Assembly (NCBI GenBank): GCA_964580585.1
Contig: CAZOKZ010000020.1
Coordinates: forward strand, 1-62,012
Origin: CAZOKZ01 sp964580585
Lineage (GTDB): Bacteria > Sumerlaeota > Sumerlaeia > SLMS01 > JAHLLQ01
DNA length: 62,012 nucleotides
Direction: 5' to 3'
This document shows positions 6,490-15,457 of the stretch, piece by piece. The notes below the pieces were generated by a model that had not been told where the DNA came from, searched no databases, and worked only from the letters and a program-made list of their open reading frames with translations. Positions within the stretch are counted from its first letter, which is position 1. Each line of letters opens with the position of its first letter. Both the position numbers and the translations under genes were made by a program.

Positions 6490-7923
6490 ATGACGAGCCG
6501 GATCTTGATTCTCGACGATGAACCGAAAATGGTGGGGTTACTTCAGCGATCGCTCGAACGCGACGGGTACGAAGTCGAGGGGCTTTCGACACCTGCCGAG
6601 GCGATCGAACGTTTGAAAGCCGATTCGTTCGACGTTCTGGTGACGGATTTACGCATGCCGGGGATGGATGGGCTCGAGGTCCTGCGTCGTGCCAAGACGG
6701 TGGCACCGCAAACCGAGGTGATTTTGATGACGGCGTTCGCGTCGGTGGAGACGGCGCGCGAGGCGTTGACGTGCGGGGCCGTGGATTATCTGGTCAAGCC
6801 TGTCAGTGCGGATAACGATTTGAAGCCGTTGCTGAAGAAATTGCTGGAAAATAATCGTGCCGATGGCGGTCCGCGCGAAGCAGTCGAGCCGAAGAGTTTT
6901 AAAAAGCCCGAAGAATCGCCGCTCTCCAAAATTGTTTCAAACAGTTCGGCGATGAAGTCGATTTTCGATAAGTTGGACAAGATCGCAAAATCCAGCGCTT
7001 CGGTTTTGTTGCGGGGGGAAAGCGGCACGGGCAAAGAAGTGTTGGCGGATATGATCCAGGCGCGCAGTCCGCGCGCGCGTGCGCCGTATTTGAAGATCAA
7101 TTGCGGGGCGTTGCCGGAAAATCTGCTGGAATCCGAATTGTTCGGTCATGTGCGCGGGTCGTTTACCGGCGCGGTGACCGATCGCGAGGGACTGTTCGCA
7201 TCGGCCAGCGGCGGGACGTTGCTCTTGGATGAAATAGGGGAAGTGTCGTTGGCATTGCAGGTGAAATTGCTGCGAGTATTGCAGAGCGGCGAGTATCACC
7301 GTGTGGGCGATTCGCAGGCACGCAAGTGCGACGTGCGGATTATTGCCGCGACGAATCGCGACCTGGAGAAAATGATTGAAAAAGGCGATTTTCGCCAGGA
7401 TTTGTATTATCGGTTGAATGTTGTGCCGATTATTTTACCCCCGTTGCGCGATCGCAAAGAAGACCTGGACGCATTGATCGATCATTTCGGTCAATTGTTC
7501 CGTCCAGGCGAAACCGTGAATTTCGACCCCGCAGCGCGCCAGGCATTGGCGGCTTATCGATGGCCGGGGAATATTCGCGAATTGGAGAACGCCATCGAGC
7601 ATGCGTTGGTGCTGGGCGAACCGGAAAATATCGTGCTCGACGATTTGCCGGTGGCGGTTCAAGAAGCGTGGCAAAAACAGGAAATCGTGGGAACGCAGTA
7701 CGTGAGCACGCCGACTCCCGCGGTGGGTGGGGGAGCGACGTTGGAAAATATCGAGAAGAAGTGTTTGATGACGGCGTTGGATAAAACTCGCGGTAATCGT
7801 ACACGCGCAGCGAAGCTTTTGGGAATTACGCGCCGCACGTTGGGATACCGGCTGCGTAAATATAATCTGGAAGATGAAGTGAATCGTCTTTATGGGCAGG
7901 CGATGGATTTAGAGGACGCATGA
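6490..7923 (+). CDS. NtrC-family sigma54 response regulator
   Basis: 477 residues from ATG 6490, which has GGAG 7 nt upstream (an in-frame extension to 6370 has no such site). Receiver domain: acidic pair D9-D10, phosphoacceptor D53 (VLVTDLRMPG), and the conserved Lys in DYLVKPV. A central AAA+ domain follows with Walker A GESGTGKE, the sigma54-contact loop as GSFTGA in place of GAFTGA, Walker B TLLLDEIGE and the arginine-finger region FRQDLYYRLN. The C-terminal Fis-type helix-turn-helix is NRTRAAKLLGITRRTLGYRL. It should activate sigma54 promoters when phosphorylated. No histidine kinase is adjacent. Its stop overlaps the acylphosphatase start. Confidence 0.93.
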   Translation: MTSRILILDDEPKMVGLLQRSLERDGYEVEGLSTPAEAIERLKADSFDVLVTDLRMPGMDGLEVLRRAKTVAPQTEVILMTAFASVETAREALTCGAVDYLVKPVSADNDLKPLLKKLLENNRADGGPREAVEPKSFKKPEESPLSKIVSNSSAMKSIFDKLDKIAKSSASVLLRGESGTGKEVLADMIQARSPRARAPYLKINCGALPENLLESELFGHVRGSFTGAVTDREGLFASASGGTLLLDEIGEVSLALQVKLLRVLQSGEYHRVGDSQARKCDVRIIAATNRDLEKMIEKGDFRQDLYYRLNVVPIILPPLRDRKEDLDALIDHFGQLFRPGETVNFDPAARQALAAYRWPGNIRELENAIEHALVLGEPENIVLDDLPVAVQEAWQKQEIVGTQYVSTPTPAVGGGATLENIEKKCLMTALDKTRGNRTRAAKLLGITRRTLGYRLRKYNLEDEVNRLYGQAMDLEDA

Positions 7924-8219
7924 CGATGAACAGTAAAAAACAACCAAACTCTTTTCATGCGTACGTAATCGGTAACGTGCAGGGTGTCGGTTACCGGATG
8001 TTTGCGCGTGAAACGGCTATTCGGATGCGATGCCGCGGTTGGGTGCGAAATTTGAGTAATGGCCAGGTGGAAATTTATGCAGAAGGCGACGAGATGACGT
8101 TGACGGAATTGTTGACGGAGTTGCTGAAGGGACCGCCGTGGTCGCATGTCGAAAAAATCGACGTGTCGTGGGAACACAAAGAGCAATTGGACGAACAGAA
8201 GTTTCGTATTTTACGCTAA
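7920..8219 (+). CDS. acyP: Acylphosphatase
   Basis: 99 residues, hydrolysing acyl phosphates such as 1,3-bisphosphoglycerate or carbamoyl phosphate in the cytoplasm. It has the phosphate-binding loop GNVQGVGYRMFAR with the catalytic Arg and the GWVRNLSNGQVEIYAEGD block with the catalytic Asn. Length and order match the single-domain family. The ATG overlaps the regulator stop (ATGA), so it is coupled to the sigma54 activator. The pairing might link acetyl-phosphate level with receiver phosphorylation, which is speculation. Confidence 0.93.
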   Translation: MTMNSKKQPNSFHAYVIGNVQGVGYRMFARETAIRMRCRGWVRNLSNGQVEIYAEGDEMTLTELLTELLKGPPWSHVEKIDVSWEHKEQLDEQKFRILR

Positions 8220-8242
8220 GCCGCGCGCGAACCCGAAGCCAC

Positions 8243-8320
8243 GCCCTCTTTTGTCACGCCGCTTGCGCCCTGACGGGCGGCAACCGTCGCGCCAAAAGCT
8301 GCGCCTTCGCGCGCGGCAAA
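8243..8320 (+). repeat. Dispersed repeat, copy 1
   Basis: The sequence gccctcttttgtcacgccgc plus a downstream block cgcgccaaaagctgcgcc recurs at 31250-31327 in the same orientation. The middle parts differ. Here the repeat fills the 139-bp gap between convergent acyP and the kinase-like gene. Confidence 0.6.
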
Positions 8321-8358
8321 AGCAGTCGGCTGTAAAGAGTGTGGATTGTGTCGGCGTA

Positions 8359-9051
8359 TTACGCGGTCGGCGGTACGGCAAACCCGGCGGTTTCCATCGC
8401 CGCAACGATCAACGCAACGCATTGTTCCTGGCTGAAACGATCGGTGTTGAGCACCAGATCGTAATGCCCAAGCTCGTGCCATTCGCAATTAAACGTGCGT
8501 TTGATGAATTCGTTACGCTCGTGGTTGACGTGTTGGACCAACGTGCGAGCCGCTTCGTTAGACAGGCCTTTCGAGGCAGCGACGCGTTCGGCGCAACATT
8601 CACACGATCCAACGATGCGTACACGGAACGTGTTTTTCGGATCGAGAATCAGATGGGCGCCTCGACCCACGATCACACCGCCCAAATGAGCGATGCCGAT
8701 GATCACGTTCACCAAGTGCCGATGGTAGTCTTCCTTGAAGGCGTTTTTGCCGGAAATCACCGTGTGCGCCCAGTCATTGAACGTACTGCGGACATGCTCG
8801 TCCAAACGCTCCATCAGGTACTTATCGACCTTGGCGTCGCGCGCGATCGCATCGATCACTTCCCGGTCAAAACAGCGCACGCCAAGCCGTTGAGCAAGTT
8901 GTTCGGCGATGAGTTTTCCGCCCGATCCAAAGTCGCGCGCCACGGTAACGACGCATCCTTTGGGCAGAGATTGGTCGCCCGAGAGGTCGCTGCTCGAAAG
9001 TTCCGCCCCGACGATAGCCTGTACCAATGCAATGGGATCGTTGCTGACCAT
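8359..9051 (-). CDS. Cytidylate kinase-like family protein
   Basis: 230 residues from the ATG at 9051, chosen because GGAGGGT lies 6 nt upstream (9058-9064); longer in-frame starts reach 9123. The P-loop region VVTVARDFGSGGKLIAEQLA shows the G-S-G-G-K form of the cytidylate kinase-like family rather than canonical Cmk. Further conserved parts are CFDREVI and GGVIVGRGAHLIL, then VRIVGSCECCAERV. Members are P-loop kinases of uncertain substrate, some fused to or near transport regulators. It stands alone between a dispersed repeat and the epimerase gene. Fold call strong, substrate unknown. Confidence 0.8.
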   Translation of the reverse strand: MVSNDPIALVQAIVGAELSSSDLSGDQSLPKGCVVTVARDFGSGGKLIAEQLAQRLGVRCFDREVIDAIARDAKVDKYLMERLDEHVRSTFNDWAHTVISGKNAFKEDYHRHLVNVIIGIAHLGGVIVGRGAHLILDPKNTFRVRIVGSCECCAERVAASKGLSNEAARTLVQHVNHERNEFIKRTFNCEWHELGHYDLVLNTDRFSQEQCVALIVAAMETAGFAVPPTA

Positions 9052-9147
9052 GATGATACCCTCCATTTTGCGACAAATCTTCCTTTTCACCTGCACCATA
9101 GCGCACCGGTTCAAGGAGGTCAATTGTTTCTGCCGGTTGGGAATTGA

Positions 9148-10032
9148 TTACGTTTTCAGCAAGTCGTTGAGCGATTCGCCGACCGAGCGAACATGCAAGT
9201 CAAGTCGCGCGAGGCTGTCCGCAGCAGGTTGACGAATCATTCCACGCAAACCGAGCAAATTTTCCGACGAAATGGGCAATGGAATATCAAAGCGTTCCAC
9301 CGCGCGGACGATTGCAAGCGCGGGAGCGAGGGGGAAAGGGACGAACAGCGGGCGGCGGCTAAGACGCGCGGCCAATTCGCGCATGAATTCGGTCATCGTT
9401 GAGCCGCGATCTTCGGCGAGAACGAAGAGGCCAACGAAATGATGTTCCACCGCGCGTAAAACGCCCGCGCATAAATCGTCCACATGAATCGTTTGCAGCG
9501 GTTGGCGTCCGCCATCGAACAGCGGCACGACATACGCGCGTTCAAGGGTTGATTTCATGCGCTCAAAGAGGCCTCCGTCCCCGAGGATCAATCCTGGGCG
9601 GATGAATAAATCGCGCGTTGGATCGAGACGACGTTCGACCGCAAGTTTGCTGCGACCGTAGAAACTGAGCGCCCGTTCGTGTGCTGAACACGACGAGATG
9701 AAAACGAAGCGTACCCCATGCCGACGACAGGCACGCAGAACAGCGGCGGTGCCGTGAAAATTTGTGTGACGCGCTTCCGATTTATGGCGAAATCGCGTGG
9801 ACCACGCCGCGTGGATGCACACATCGGCACCACGAAAGGCCCTTGAATCAAGGCCCTCGGGCAGTTTGCACTGGAAAGGCGAAACATTCGGGGACGGAGG
9901 AGTAAAATCCTTGGGGCGGCGAACGCCAGCGCGCACCTGCCAGCCTGCGGCGGCAAACGCGCGGCAAAGCTCCGTCCCCAGGAAGCCGTTTGCTCCAGTG
10001 ATGACGATGGTTTTGCGGTGTGGGACGCTCAT
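9148..10032 (-). CDS. NAD-dependent epimerase / extended SDR protein
   Basis: 294 residues. The Rossmann motif TGANGFLGTEL (G-x-x-G-x-x-G) lies near residue 14; the active-site part is ISSCSAHERALSFYGRSK with Tyr and Lys in Y-x-x-x-K form. It probably oxidises or epimerises a sugar nucleotide, sterol or ubiquinone-like substrate with NAD(P). The ATG overlaps the stop of the GMC oxidoreductase (ATGA), making it the last gene of a four-gene coupled operon. Three exact GGGGACGGAG decamers lie within the gene (9573, 9890, 9970). Substrate not deducible. Confidence 0.88.
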   Translation of the reverse strand: MSVPHRKTIVITGANGFLGTELCRAFAAAGWQVRAGVRRPKDFTPPSPNVSPFQCKLPEGLDSRAFRGADVCIHAAWSTRFRHKSEARHTNFHGTAAVLRACRRHGVRFVFISSCSAHERALSFYGRSKLAVERRLDPTRDLFIRPGLILGDGGLFERMKSTLERAYVVPLFDGGRQPLQTIHVDDLCAGVLRAVEHHFVGLFVLAEDRGSTMTEFMRELAARLSRRPLFVPFPLAPALAIVRAVERFDIPLPISSENLLGLRGMIRQPAADSLARLDLHVRSVGESLNDLLKT

Positions 10033-11666
10033 GCGATTGACTCCGTCCCCATTTCGCGCGCGAGCAACGTCCCCACGCGATTTGCGTTCGCCATCAGAGT
10101 AAACGTCAGGCCCTTTGCAGGCAAATGCGGGAAAGTCGAACCGTCGGCAAGCGTCACAAGCGGCGCCGCGCGCAAGCGTCCTTCGGGGGTGGCCGTCAAC
10201 TCCGTCCCCTTTTGCGTCATGGGGAAGGAACCGCCGTAATGAATGCTCGAACCGTGGCCAGGATGAATGGCTTTGAGCGGCACGCAGCCCAGTTTGCGCA
10301 AATAACCGCAGATCGCGCGCTCGTGTCGGCGCTGCGATTCCTCCGTCCCTCGATCGAGATCGTAGTGGATTTCCAAACAATCGCGATCCGGCGTATCGCC
10401 GCGTAAAACAAGGCGTTTCTGCGTGGAGGGGCGGTCTTCGTGAAAGACGCCCACGATGACAAAGTATTCTTCGAGCAGGCGCATCAAACGGATCGATTCG
10501 CGGTGAGCGAGCGGCGACTCCTTGAGCAATTTGAACAGAAGGAGCGAACGATAGGAATAAAGTTGCGGCTGCAAAACATGTGCGCGCGATCCATCGGGGT
10601 CGTACACCATTGTCAACTGCGTCAGGCTGTGACGCCGGTCGCGAGTCGCCTGGCCGAGACGGCGAACGTTGATGCTTGGAAAGTACGTGTAGGGATTGCA
10701 CACAAAGGGGACGGAGACGTTATGTTTGTCGAGTGAACGCAAAACCAGTCGCGCAGTATTGATGGCGCCCGCCGCGAGAACCAACCTTCGCGCGCGGAAT
10801 TCCACGCGCTCGTTCGACAAAACATCGCGTGCGGAAACGGAGATTCGACTCCGTCCCTCTTCTTCATTGAAACGTTCGACAAGCAAGCCGCCATGGAATG
10901 AAAAGCCGGGGAAATGGCGTAATTCTTCGACGGTGTAACGCGGGCGATAGACCGCGCGTTCGTGATCGGTCCAGAATTCCATGTCGTTATATTGAAGCGG
11001 ACCGCGCCCATGATGCTCGCGTGTGCAAAGCGCCAGGCGAGGGGCGCCGACGAAAAAACCACATGCGTTCAAATGGGGACGGAGACGTTTGTAACGCGTG
11101 AAAATCGTGCGCGCGTTTGAATCCATCTTGGCGGGTGGCAGCATGTTCTTGATTCGTCCGACGAACGGCACGAGATCGTCATTATTTGCACCGCACACGC
11201 CGATACGCGCGGCTACTGCTTCATAGTGCGGTTGCAGATCGGCCCGTGAAATCGGCCAATCGGCGAGTTCTTCGTCCACATACGGCATCGTCGAGGCACC
11301 CCAACCCGCACCCAGCCCACCGAGTGCAAAGCTCTGCATGGGGCTGAATGTTTCTGAAACATGGTTGCCGAGCGTTTCCGCTTCGCGCGTGATGAACTGA
11401 CGGGGTGGCGTAAGTTGCGCGCCGACGCGAACGGGACCAAACGGAACGCCTTCGAAGCGATCGCCGAGAAAGTAGCGATGCTGGTTTTTGTCCTCGCGTC
11501 GCAGAGAAAGAAAATCGCGGTCGGGCACCAGGGGACGGTAATGCGAGTCCTCGAACGCCACGTCGATCATGGCGACGCGCAAGCCCGCTTTGGCAAGCGG
11601 CCACGCGGCATGCACGGCGCTGGCTCCCGAACCCACAACGATGACATCGAATTGCGTTTCAGCCAT
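10029..11666 (-). CDS. GMC-family FAD oxidoreductase
   Basis: 545 residues from the ATG at 11666. The FAD-binding motif DVIVVGSGASAVHAAWPLA is at residues 7-25; a second signature area ALGGLGAGWGASTMPY is near residue 135 and LVLAAGAINTARLVLRS near 320. The C-terminal region GHGSSIHYGGSFPMT and TFPHLPAKGLTFTLMANA match the substrate/FAD domain of glucose-methanol-choline oxidoreductases. It oxidises an alcohol, with substrate unknown. It overlaps the upstream 146-residue gene by 8 nt and the epimerase by 4 nt. The small upstream protein might be its accessory subunit. Four exact decamers lie inside. Confidence 0.87.
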   Translation of the reverse strand: MAETQFDVIVVGSGASAVHAAWPLAKAGLRVAMIDVAFEDSHYRPLVPDRDFLSLRREDKNQHRYFLGDRFEGVPFGPVRVGAQLTPPRQFITREAETLGNHVSETFSPMQSFALGGLGAGWGASTMPYVDEELADWPISRADLQPHYEAVAARIGVCGANNDDLVPFVGRIKNMLPPAKMDSNARTIFTRYKRLRPHLNACGFFVGAPRLALCTREHHGRGPLQYNDMEFWTDHERAVYRPRYTVEELRHFPGFSFHGGLLVERFNEEEGRSRISVSARDVLSNERVEFRARRLVLAAGAINTARLVLRSLDKHNVSVPFVCNPYTYFPSINVRRLGQATRDRRHSLTQLTMVYDPDGSRAHVLQPQLYSYRSLLLFKLLKESPLAHRESIRLMRLLEEYFVIVGVFHEDRPSTQKRLVLRGDTPDRDCLEIHYDLDRGTEESQRRHERAICGYLRKLGCVPLKAIHPGHGSSIHYGGSFPMTQKGTELTATPEGRLRAAPLVTLADGSTFPHLPAKGLTFTLMANANRVGTLLAREMGTESIA

Positions 11667-12099
11667 GAGCGCGTTCCGACTCGCGGGGGACGGAGATATT
11701 TTTTGCCCACGGCCACAAGGCGATTCCACCCGCGATCTGCCAACCGGCGCGCAGCACGATCCATGCGCTCCTCAGCAAAAACAACGGCAACGGAATCATG
11801 CGCGGCAGGAATTTTCCTGCGTATTCCGGCGTGGTTTCAAGAATCGCCGCCGCGAGCAGCAGCTTGCGCCGCAGCATGTCGTCAGGTTTAAGCAACCCGC
11901 ATGCCGCGTCGATGTAGGGAAGCGACCAGGGACGGAGATGCACGAATTGAACGAGCGGGGACGGAGCCGGTTCATCGGCGAAAAGCACACGGTTGGCTTC
12001 GGTGTAACGAGCGGCCAATTCCCACGGGGGACGGACACCGATCAAATAGCGCGCGTACACGCGGAATTCGCGGTGCAATCGGCGCGCCGATTCGTTCAT
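11659..12099 (-). CDS. Hypothetical protein coupled to GMC oxidoreductase
   Basis: 146 residues. N-terminal half is polar and aromatic (FRVYARYLIGVRPPWELAARY), then a moderately hydrophobic stretch near residues 100-128 (FLPRMIPLPLFLLRSAWIVL) that may associate with the membrane. No family recognised. It starts within the oppF-like stop (ATGA) and runs 8 nt into the oxidoreductase gene, so all are co-translated. By position it could be a small subunit or membrane anchor for the GMC enzyme; this is inferred from context only. Two exact decamers lie inside. Confidence 0.72.
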   Translation of the reverse strand: MNESARRLHREFRVYARYLIGVRPPWELAARYTEANRVLFADEPAPSPLVQFVHLRPWSLPYIDAACGLLKPDDMLRRKLLLAAAILETTPEYAGKFLPRMIPLPLFLLRSAWIVLRAGWQIAGGIALWPWAKNISVPRESERAHG

Positions 12100-13229
12100 G
12101 ACGCGGCTCCGGCGGTTTCGGATTCAAAATAGGCGTTGGCGACTTTTTCTGTCCAATCCGGCGATACACCGGTTTGCTTGAACTTCCGTCCCTCTTCGGT
12201 GATTTTGTCTTTGTATTCGGGATCGTACAAATGGCATCGCACGTGCACACCATCGCCCAGGGGACGGAGCTGCGGATCGACTTTGTCACACGGGGCGAAT
12301 CGCGCAGGACAACGAGGGTGGAAATGGCAGCCGCTCGGCGGATTCACGGGCGAAGGCACATCGCCGGGCAGGATGATGCGCTTGCGCCGTTGGTCTTTTT
12401 CGATGACGGGTACCGCGCTCAGCAGCGCTTTTGTGTACGGGTGGTGCGGCGCGTGGAAAATGTCCAGCTTGCCGCCCTCTTCGACGATCCGACCCAGATA
12501 CATCACCGCGACTCGGTGACAAAGATGCCCGACCACCGACAGATCGTGGCTGATGAACACAAAGGCCAGTCCCATTTCGCGTTGCAAATCGTCGAGCAGG
12601 TTGACCACTTGCGCCTGGATCGACACGTCGAGCGCCGACACGGGTTCGTCCGCGATGATAATCTCGGGCTCGACGGCCAAGGCGCGGGCAATGCCGATGC
12701 GTTGGCGCTGGCCGCCGGAAAATTCGTGCGGAAAACGCTTCGCCCCATCGGCGGGCAGTCCGACCTGGCTCAGCAATTCGCGCACGCGGCGCGACCGTTC
12801 GGGACCTTTCGGGCGGATTTTGTGAATGGCGAGCGCTTCGGCGATCATCGCGCCAACGGTCATGCGCGGATTCAGCGACGAATACGGGTCCTGGAAAATC
12901 ATCTGAATGCGGCGGCGATAGGGGAGCATCTGGCTGTTGGTCAGCCCGGCCAGGTTCGGCGATTCGCCAATACGCACGTCGCCCGCCGTCGGACGGATCA
13001 AATTCATCACCAACCGCCCGGCGGTGGTTTTGCCGCAGCCCGATTCGCCCACGAGGCCCAGCGTTTCGCCCGCGCGCAGGTCGAACGACACGCCATCGAC
13101 GGCTTTGACGTGCGCGACCACGCGGCCCAGCAGGCCTTGACGAATGGGAAACCACTTTTTCAGGTCGCGCACGCGCAGAAGCGGCGGTCCATCGGGAGTC
13201 GGAATGACAGGGGGCGGAGTTTCGGTCAT
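12096..13229 (-). CDS. oppF: Oligopeptide/dipeptide ABC transporter ATPase, OppF type
   Basis: 377 residues. ATP-binding cassette with Walker A GLVGESGCGKTTAGR near residue 57, the Q-loop MIFQDPYSSLNPRMTVG, signature HEFSGGQRQRIGIARAL, Walker B IIIADEPVSALD and H-loop FVFISHDLSVV. The C-terminal oligopeptide-transporter extension has CHFHPRCPARFAPCD, usual in OppD/OppF. It would power peptide or nickel import, but no permease or binding protein lies in the window, and it instead heads an operon with an oxidoreductase and an epimerase. It may begin a split operon or serve a distant transporter. Confidence 0.92.
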   Translation of the reverse strand: MTETPPPVIPTPDGPPLLRVRDLKKWFPIRQGLLGRVVAHVKAVDGVSFDLRAGETLGLVGESGCGKTTAGRLVMNLIRPTAGDVRIGESPNLAGLTNSQMLPYRRRIQMIFQDPYSSLNPRMTVGAMIAEALAIHKIRPKGPERSRRVRELLSQVGLPADGAKRFPHEFSGGQRQRIGIARALAVEPEIIIADEPVSALDVSIQAQVVNLLDDLQREMGLAFVFISHDLSVVGHLCHRVAVMYLGRIVEEGGKLDIFHAPHHPYTKALLSAVPVIEKDQRRKRIILPGDVPSPVNPPSGCHFHPRCPARFAPCDKVDPQLRPLGDGVHVRCHLYDPEYKDKITEEGRKFKQTGVSPDWTEKVANAYFESETAGAAS

Positions 13230-13257
13230 GGGTGGTTTCAGTTAAAAAGTGGATGTT

Positions 13258-14373
13258 TCAATCAAAGGCATCTTCCATCGACGTTGGGGCGAGGTCAAAC
13301 GCCTTTGCAACTGCCGGGTGGATGACGTGTCCATTGGCGATGTTTAGACCGCGCGCGAAGTGCGGGTCGGCAGCCAGTGTTTTGCACGCGCCGTCGTTGG
13401 CTAGTCGCGCGAGGTAGGGGAACGTTGCGCGCGTCAGTGCCAGCGTCGAGGTTCGTGCGACAGCGGCGGGCATATTGGTCACACAGTAATGAATGACATC
13501 GCTTTCAATAAAAATCGGTTCCGCGTGCGTCGTCGGACGCGATGACTCGAAACACCCTCCCTGATCGATTGCTACATCGACAAACACGGCTCGATGCTGC
13601 GCGTGTTCCAGATGCCTCCTAAGCAACACATGGGGCGTGCGGGCACCGTTCAGATAGACGCCTCCGATGACGAGATCGCTCGTTTCAAGCTGCGTCAGGA
13701 TGTTTTCCTCGGTTGCGAGCATGGGTTCCACGTTGGGCGGCAGTTGTGGACGCAAAATTCGCAAGCGCGTTTCATTGACATCGAGCAACGCAACTCGCGC
13801 TCCCATTCCGGCGGCGATGCAAGCAGCATTGGTACCAACCGCGCCCGCGCCAATCACCATCACGTGCCCAGGCTCGACGCCTGTGGCGCCTCCGAGTAAA
13901 ACTCCGCGCCCCCCATGAAAGGTATCAAGGTAACGTGCGCCTTCCTGGACGGAAAGCCGCCCAGCGATTTCACTCATTGGCATCAGCAGCGGATGGCGAC
14001 CGTCGATGTCCTCGACGGTTTCATAGGCAATGCACATGGCGTGTGAGGCGATCATCGCTTCGGTCAACGCGCGGTTCGACGCGAAATGGAAAAACGTAAA
14101 AACCGTGTGGTCGGCGCACAGGAGAGGCCATTCGACGGGTAGCGGTTCTTTGACTTTGCAAATCAATTCCGCTTTTTCCCAAACCGCTTCGGCGTTTGGG
14201 GCGATTTCGGCTCCCATCACGCGATAAGCATCGTCATCTACATCGATGCCACTGCCCGCGCCGGTTTCGACTACAACACGATGCCCATGTATCACCAATT
14301 CGCGCACACCTTCGGGCACAACGGCCACCCGGTGCTCTTGCTCTTTGATTTCTTTGGGTACTCCAACGATCAC
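13258..14373 (-). CDS. ald: Alanine dehydrogenase
   Basis: 371 residues, the usual length, from a GTG start with AGGT upstream. Interconverts L-alanine with pyruvate and ammonia using NAD. Seen: MIVGVPKEIKEQEHRVA at the N-terminus with the substrate Arg, FTFFHFASN with the catalytic His region, MSEIAGRLSVQEGA, and the NAD-binding GHVMVIGAGAVGTNAACIA. The C-terminus has GLNIANGHVIHPAVAKAF. Together with the ammonium transporter and PII elsewhere in the window it fits nitrogen assimilation. It is 28 bp downstream of nothing coupled: oppF begins 28 bp after its stop on the same strand. Confidence 0.96.
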   Translation of the reverse strand: MIVGVPKEIKEQEHRVAVVPEGVRELVIHGHRVVVETGAGSGIDVDDDAYRVMGAEIAPNAEAVWEKAELICKVKEPLPVEWPLLCADHTVFTFFHFASNRALTEAMIASHAMCIAYETVEDIDGRHPLLMPMSEIAGRLSVQEGARYLDTFHGGRGVLLGGATGVEPGHVMVIGAGAVGTNAACIAAGMGARVALLDVNETRLRILRPQLPPNVEPMLATEENILTQLETSDLVIGGVYLNGARTPHVLLRRHLEHAQHRAVFVDVAIDQGGCFESSRPTTHAEPIFIESDVIHYCVTNMPAAVARTSTLALTRATFPYLARLANDGACKTLAADPHFARGLNIANGHVIHPAVAKAFDLAPTSMEDAFD

Positions 14374-14439
14374 GAGTTACCTGTCCGGGTTGGTTTGTAC
14401 TTTTGTCATGTCAAACATGACCGCACTGGGTAATGAAAC

Positions 14440-15039
14440 TCAACCATTGTCGGCCATCATCCCCTCCAGCCCCGCCTTCACCCCTGGCCAATCCTCTGCG
14501 ATGATGCCGTAATACACCGTGTCGCGGCGCGAGCTGTCGGGCCGTGTCATGTGGCTGCGCAGGACACCTTCGCGCTGGGCGCCGATGCGCTCGATGGCGC
14601 GTTGCGAGCGCTCGTTCATCGCGTCGGTTTTCAGCTCCACCCGCGCGGCATTGCAATGCTCGAACGCGTGCCGCAGCAGCAGGTACTTGCATTCCGTGTT
14701 GATCGCCGTGCGCTGGAATTCCACACCCAGCCATGTCCAACCGATTTCCAGGCGCCGGTGCGACGGCACGATGGTCATAAAGCGCGTCGAACCCGCGATG
14801 CGATTGCTGGCGCAATCGATAATGGCAAAGGCGACTTGCGGGCCGGTTTCGGCCATGTTGCGCGATTGCGCGATGAACTTTTCCGCGTCCATCAGCGATG
14901 TCAATGGCCCGCGCGGCATCCATGTCCAGATCGACGGCTCCTGGCCGATGAGGTACAGGCCCTCGGCGTGCTCGGTGGCGAGCGGTTCGAGCCGCGCATG
15001 GCGGCCTTCGAGCGTGACGGGTTCAAACCACGGGGGCAT
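14440..15039 (-). CDS. GNAT acetyltransferase, RimJ/RimL-like
   Basis: 199 residues; AGGA 8 nt before the ATG. The opening VTLEGRHARLEPL is typical of the RimJ/RimL/YdaF branch, followed by RRLEIGWTWLGVEFQRTAINTE and LLLRHAFEHCNAARVELKT, the acetyl-CoA-binding core, and the last strand VYYGIIAEDWPGVK. It would transfer an acetyl group from acetyl-CoA to an amine, perhaps a protein N-terminus or small molecule. Separated from ald by 66 bp and probably its own unit. Substrate unknown. Confidence 0.9.
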   Translation of the reverse strand: MPPWFEPVTLEGRHARLEPLATEHAEGLYLIGQEPSIWTWMPRGPLTSLMDAEKFIAQSRNMAETGPQVAFAIIDCASNRIAGSTRFMTIVPSHRRLEIGWTWLGVEFQRTAINTECKYLLLRHAFEHCNAARVELKTDAMNERSQRAIERIGAQREGVLRSHMTRPDSSRRDTVYYGIIAEDWPGVKAGLEGMMADNG

Positions 15040-15095
15040 CGGAGGATTCCTGATTATGGAAGTTCGGTTGCATATCGACGCAGGTCATCGCTGTT

Positions 15096-15455
15096 TCACT
15101 TTCGGTGGGACGCCCGACCATCAACGAATATTCCAGACCTTATTTCCTTCTCGATCGCTTTTCGGAAACCCGAGTTTACCAGCAACCAGCACGAAACGTC
15201 GAGCTTTTCCCGGTGGAATTTGGGAAACAACCCCAACTCGCCCGAATGCATTCCCCGGTACAGCGCCAGATTCGCCCACGTGTCCCAATCGAGACATTCC
15301 AACCAAGCCGGAAACGGATTGTCTCCAGCCCGATGGATTAAGCCTTGGGAAACAGCGGAAAGTCGCAATGGGAAAGGGGGATGGGGTGTTTGAGGAGACT
15401 GATTGTATTGTCTCCCCGCCGCTATTGGTAATGAAGGTGTTTGCTTCTGAAGCAT
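15096..15455 (-). other. Possible remnant or small protein (119 codons)
   Basis: Within the long gap 15040-15761, an open frame of 119 codons encodes a C-terminal half of protein-like composition (ECLDWDTWANLALYRGMHSG, then FRKAIEKEIRSGIF), while the N-terminal half is Pro-rich and low-quality and abuts a hairpin cluster. It may be a degraded gene or chance frame. No start site with a ribosome-binding sequence stands out. Confidence 0.25.
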
Positions 15456-15457
15456 AG

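Larger units (their letters stand above)
9573..12269. repeat. Cluster of decamer CTCCGTCCCC / GGGGACGGAG
   Basis: Ten exact copies at 9573, 9890, 9970, 10041, 10200, 10707, 11075, 11686, 11957 and 12260 (start positions, either orientation), plus near copies at 10341, 10849, 11928 and 12027. All lie inside coding sequence of a four-gene operon and in several reading frames, so they are not explained by one peptide motif. Other copies occur at 15513, 32437, 37750, 38099, 38682, 39078, 39096, 39627, 40258, 52506 and 52524. Confidence 0.9.

Noticed and set aside
8146..9147. 333-codon plus-strand frame opposite the cytidylate kinase-like gene
   Set aside because: Antisense to a gene with clear P-loop motifs and a strong ribosome site; it also reads through the dispersed repeat.
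10033..10701. N-terminal extension of the epimerase gene to 10701
   Set aside because: The added 223 codons are an antisense-free but domainless frame overlapping the GMC gene; the Rossmann start at 10032 with ATGA coupling is clear.
12174..13325. Long plus-strand frame opposite oppF
   Set aside because: It is a shadow of the OppF-type gene, which has all ABC motifs; the opposite frame has no domain and no ribosome site.
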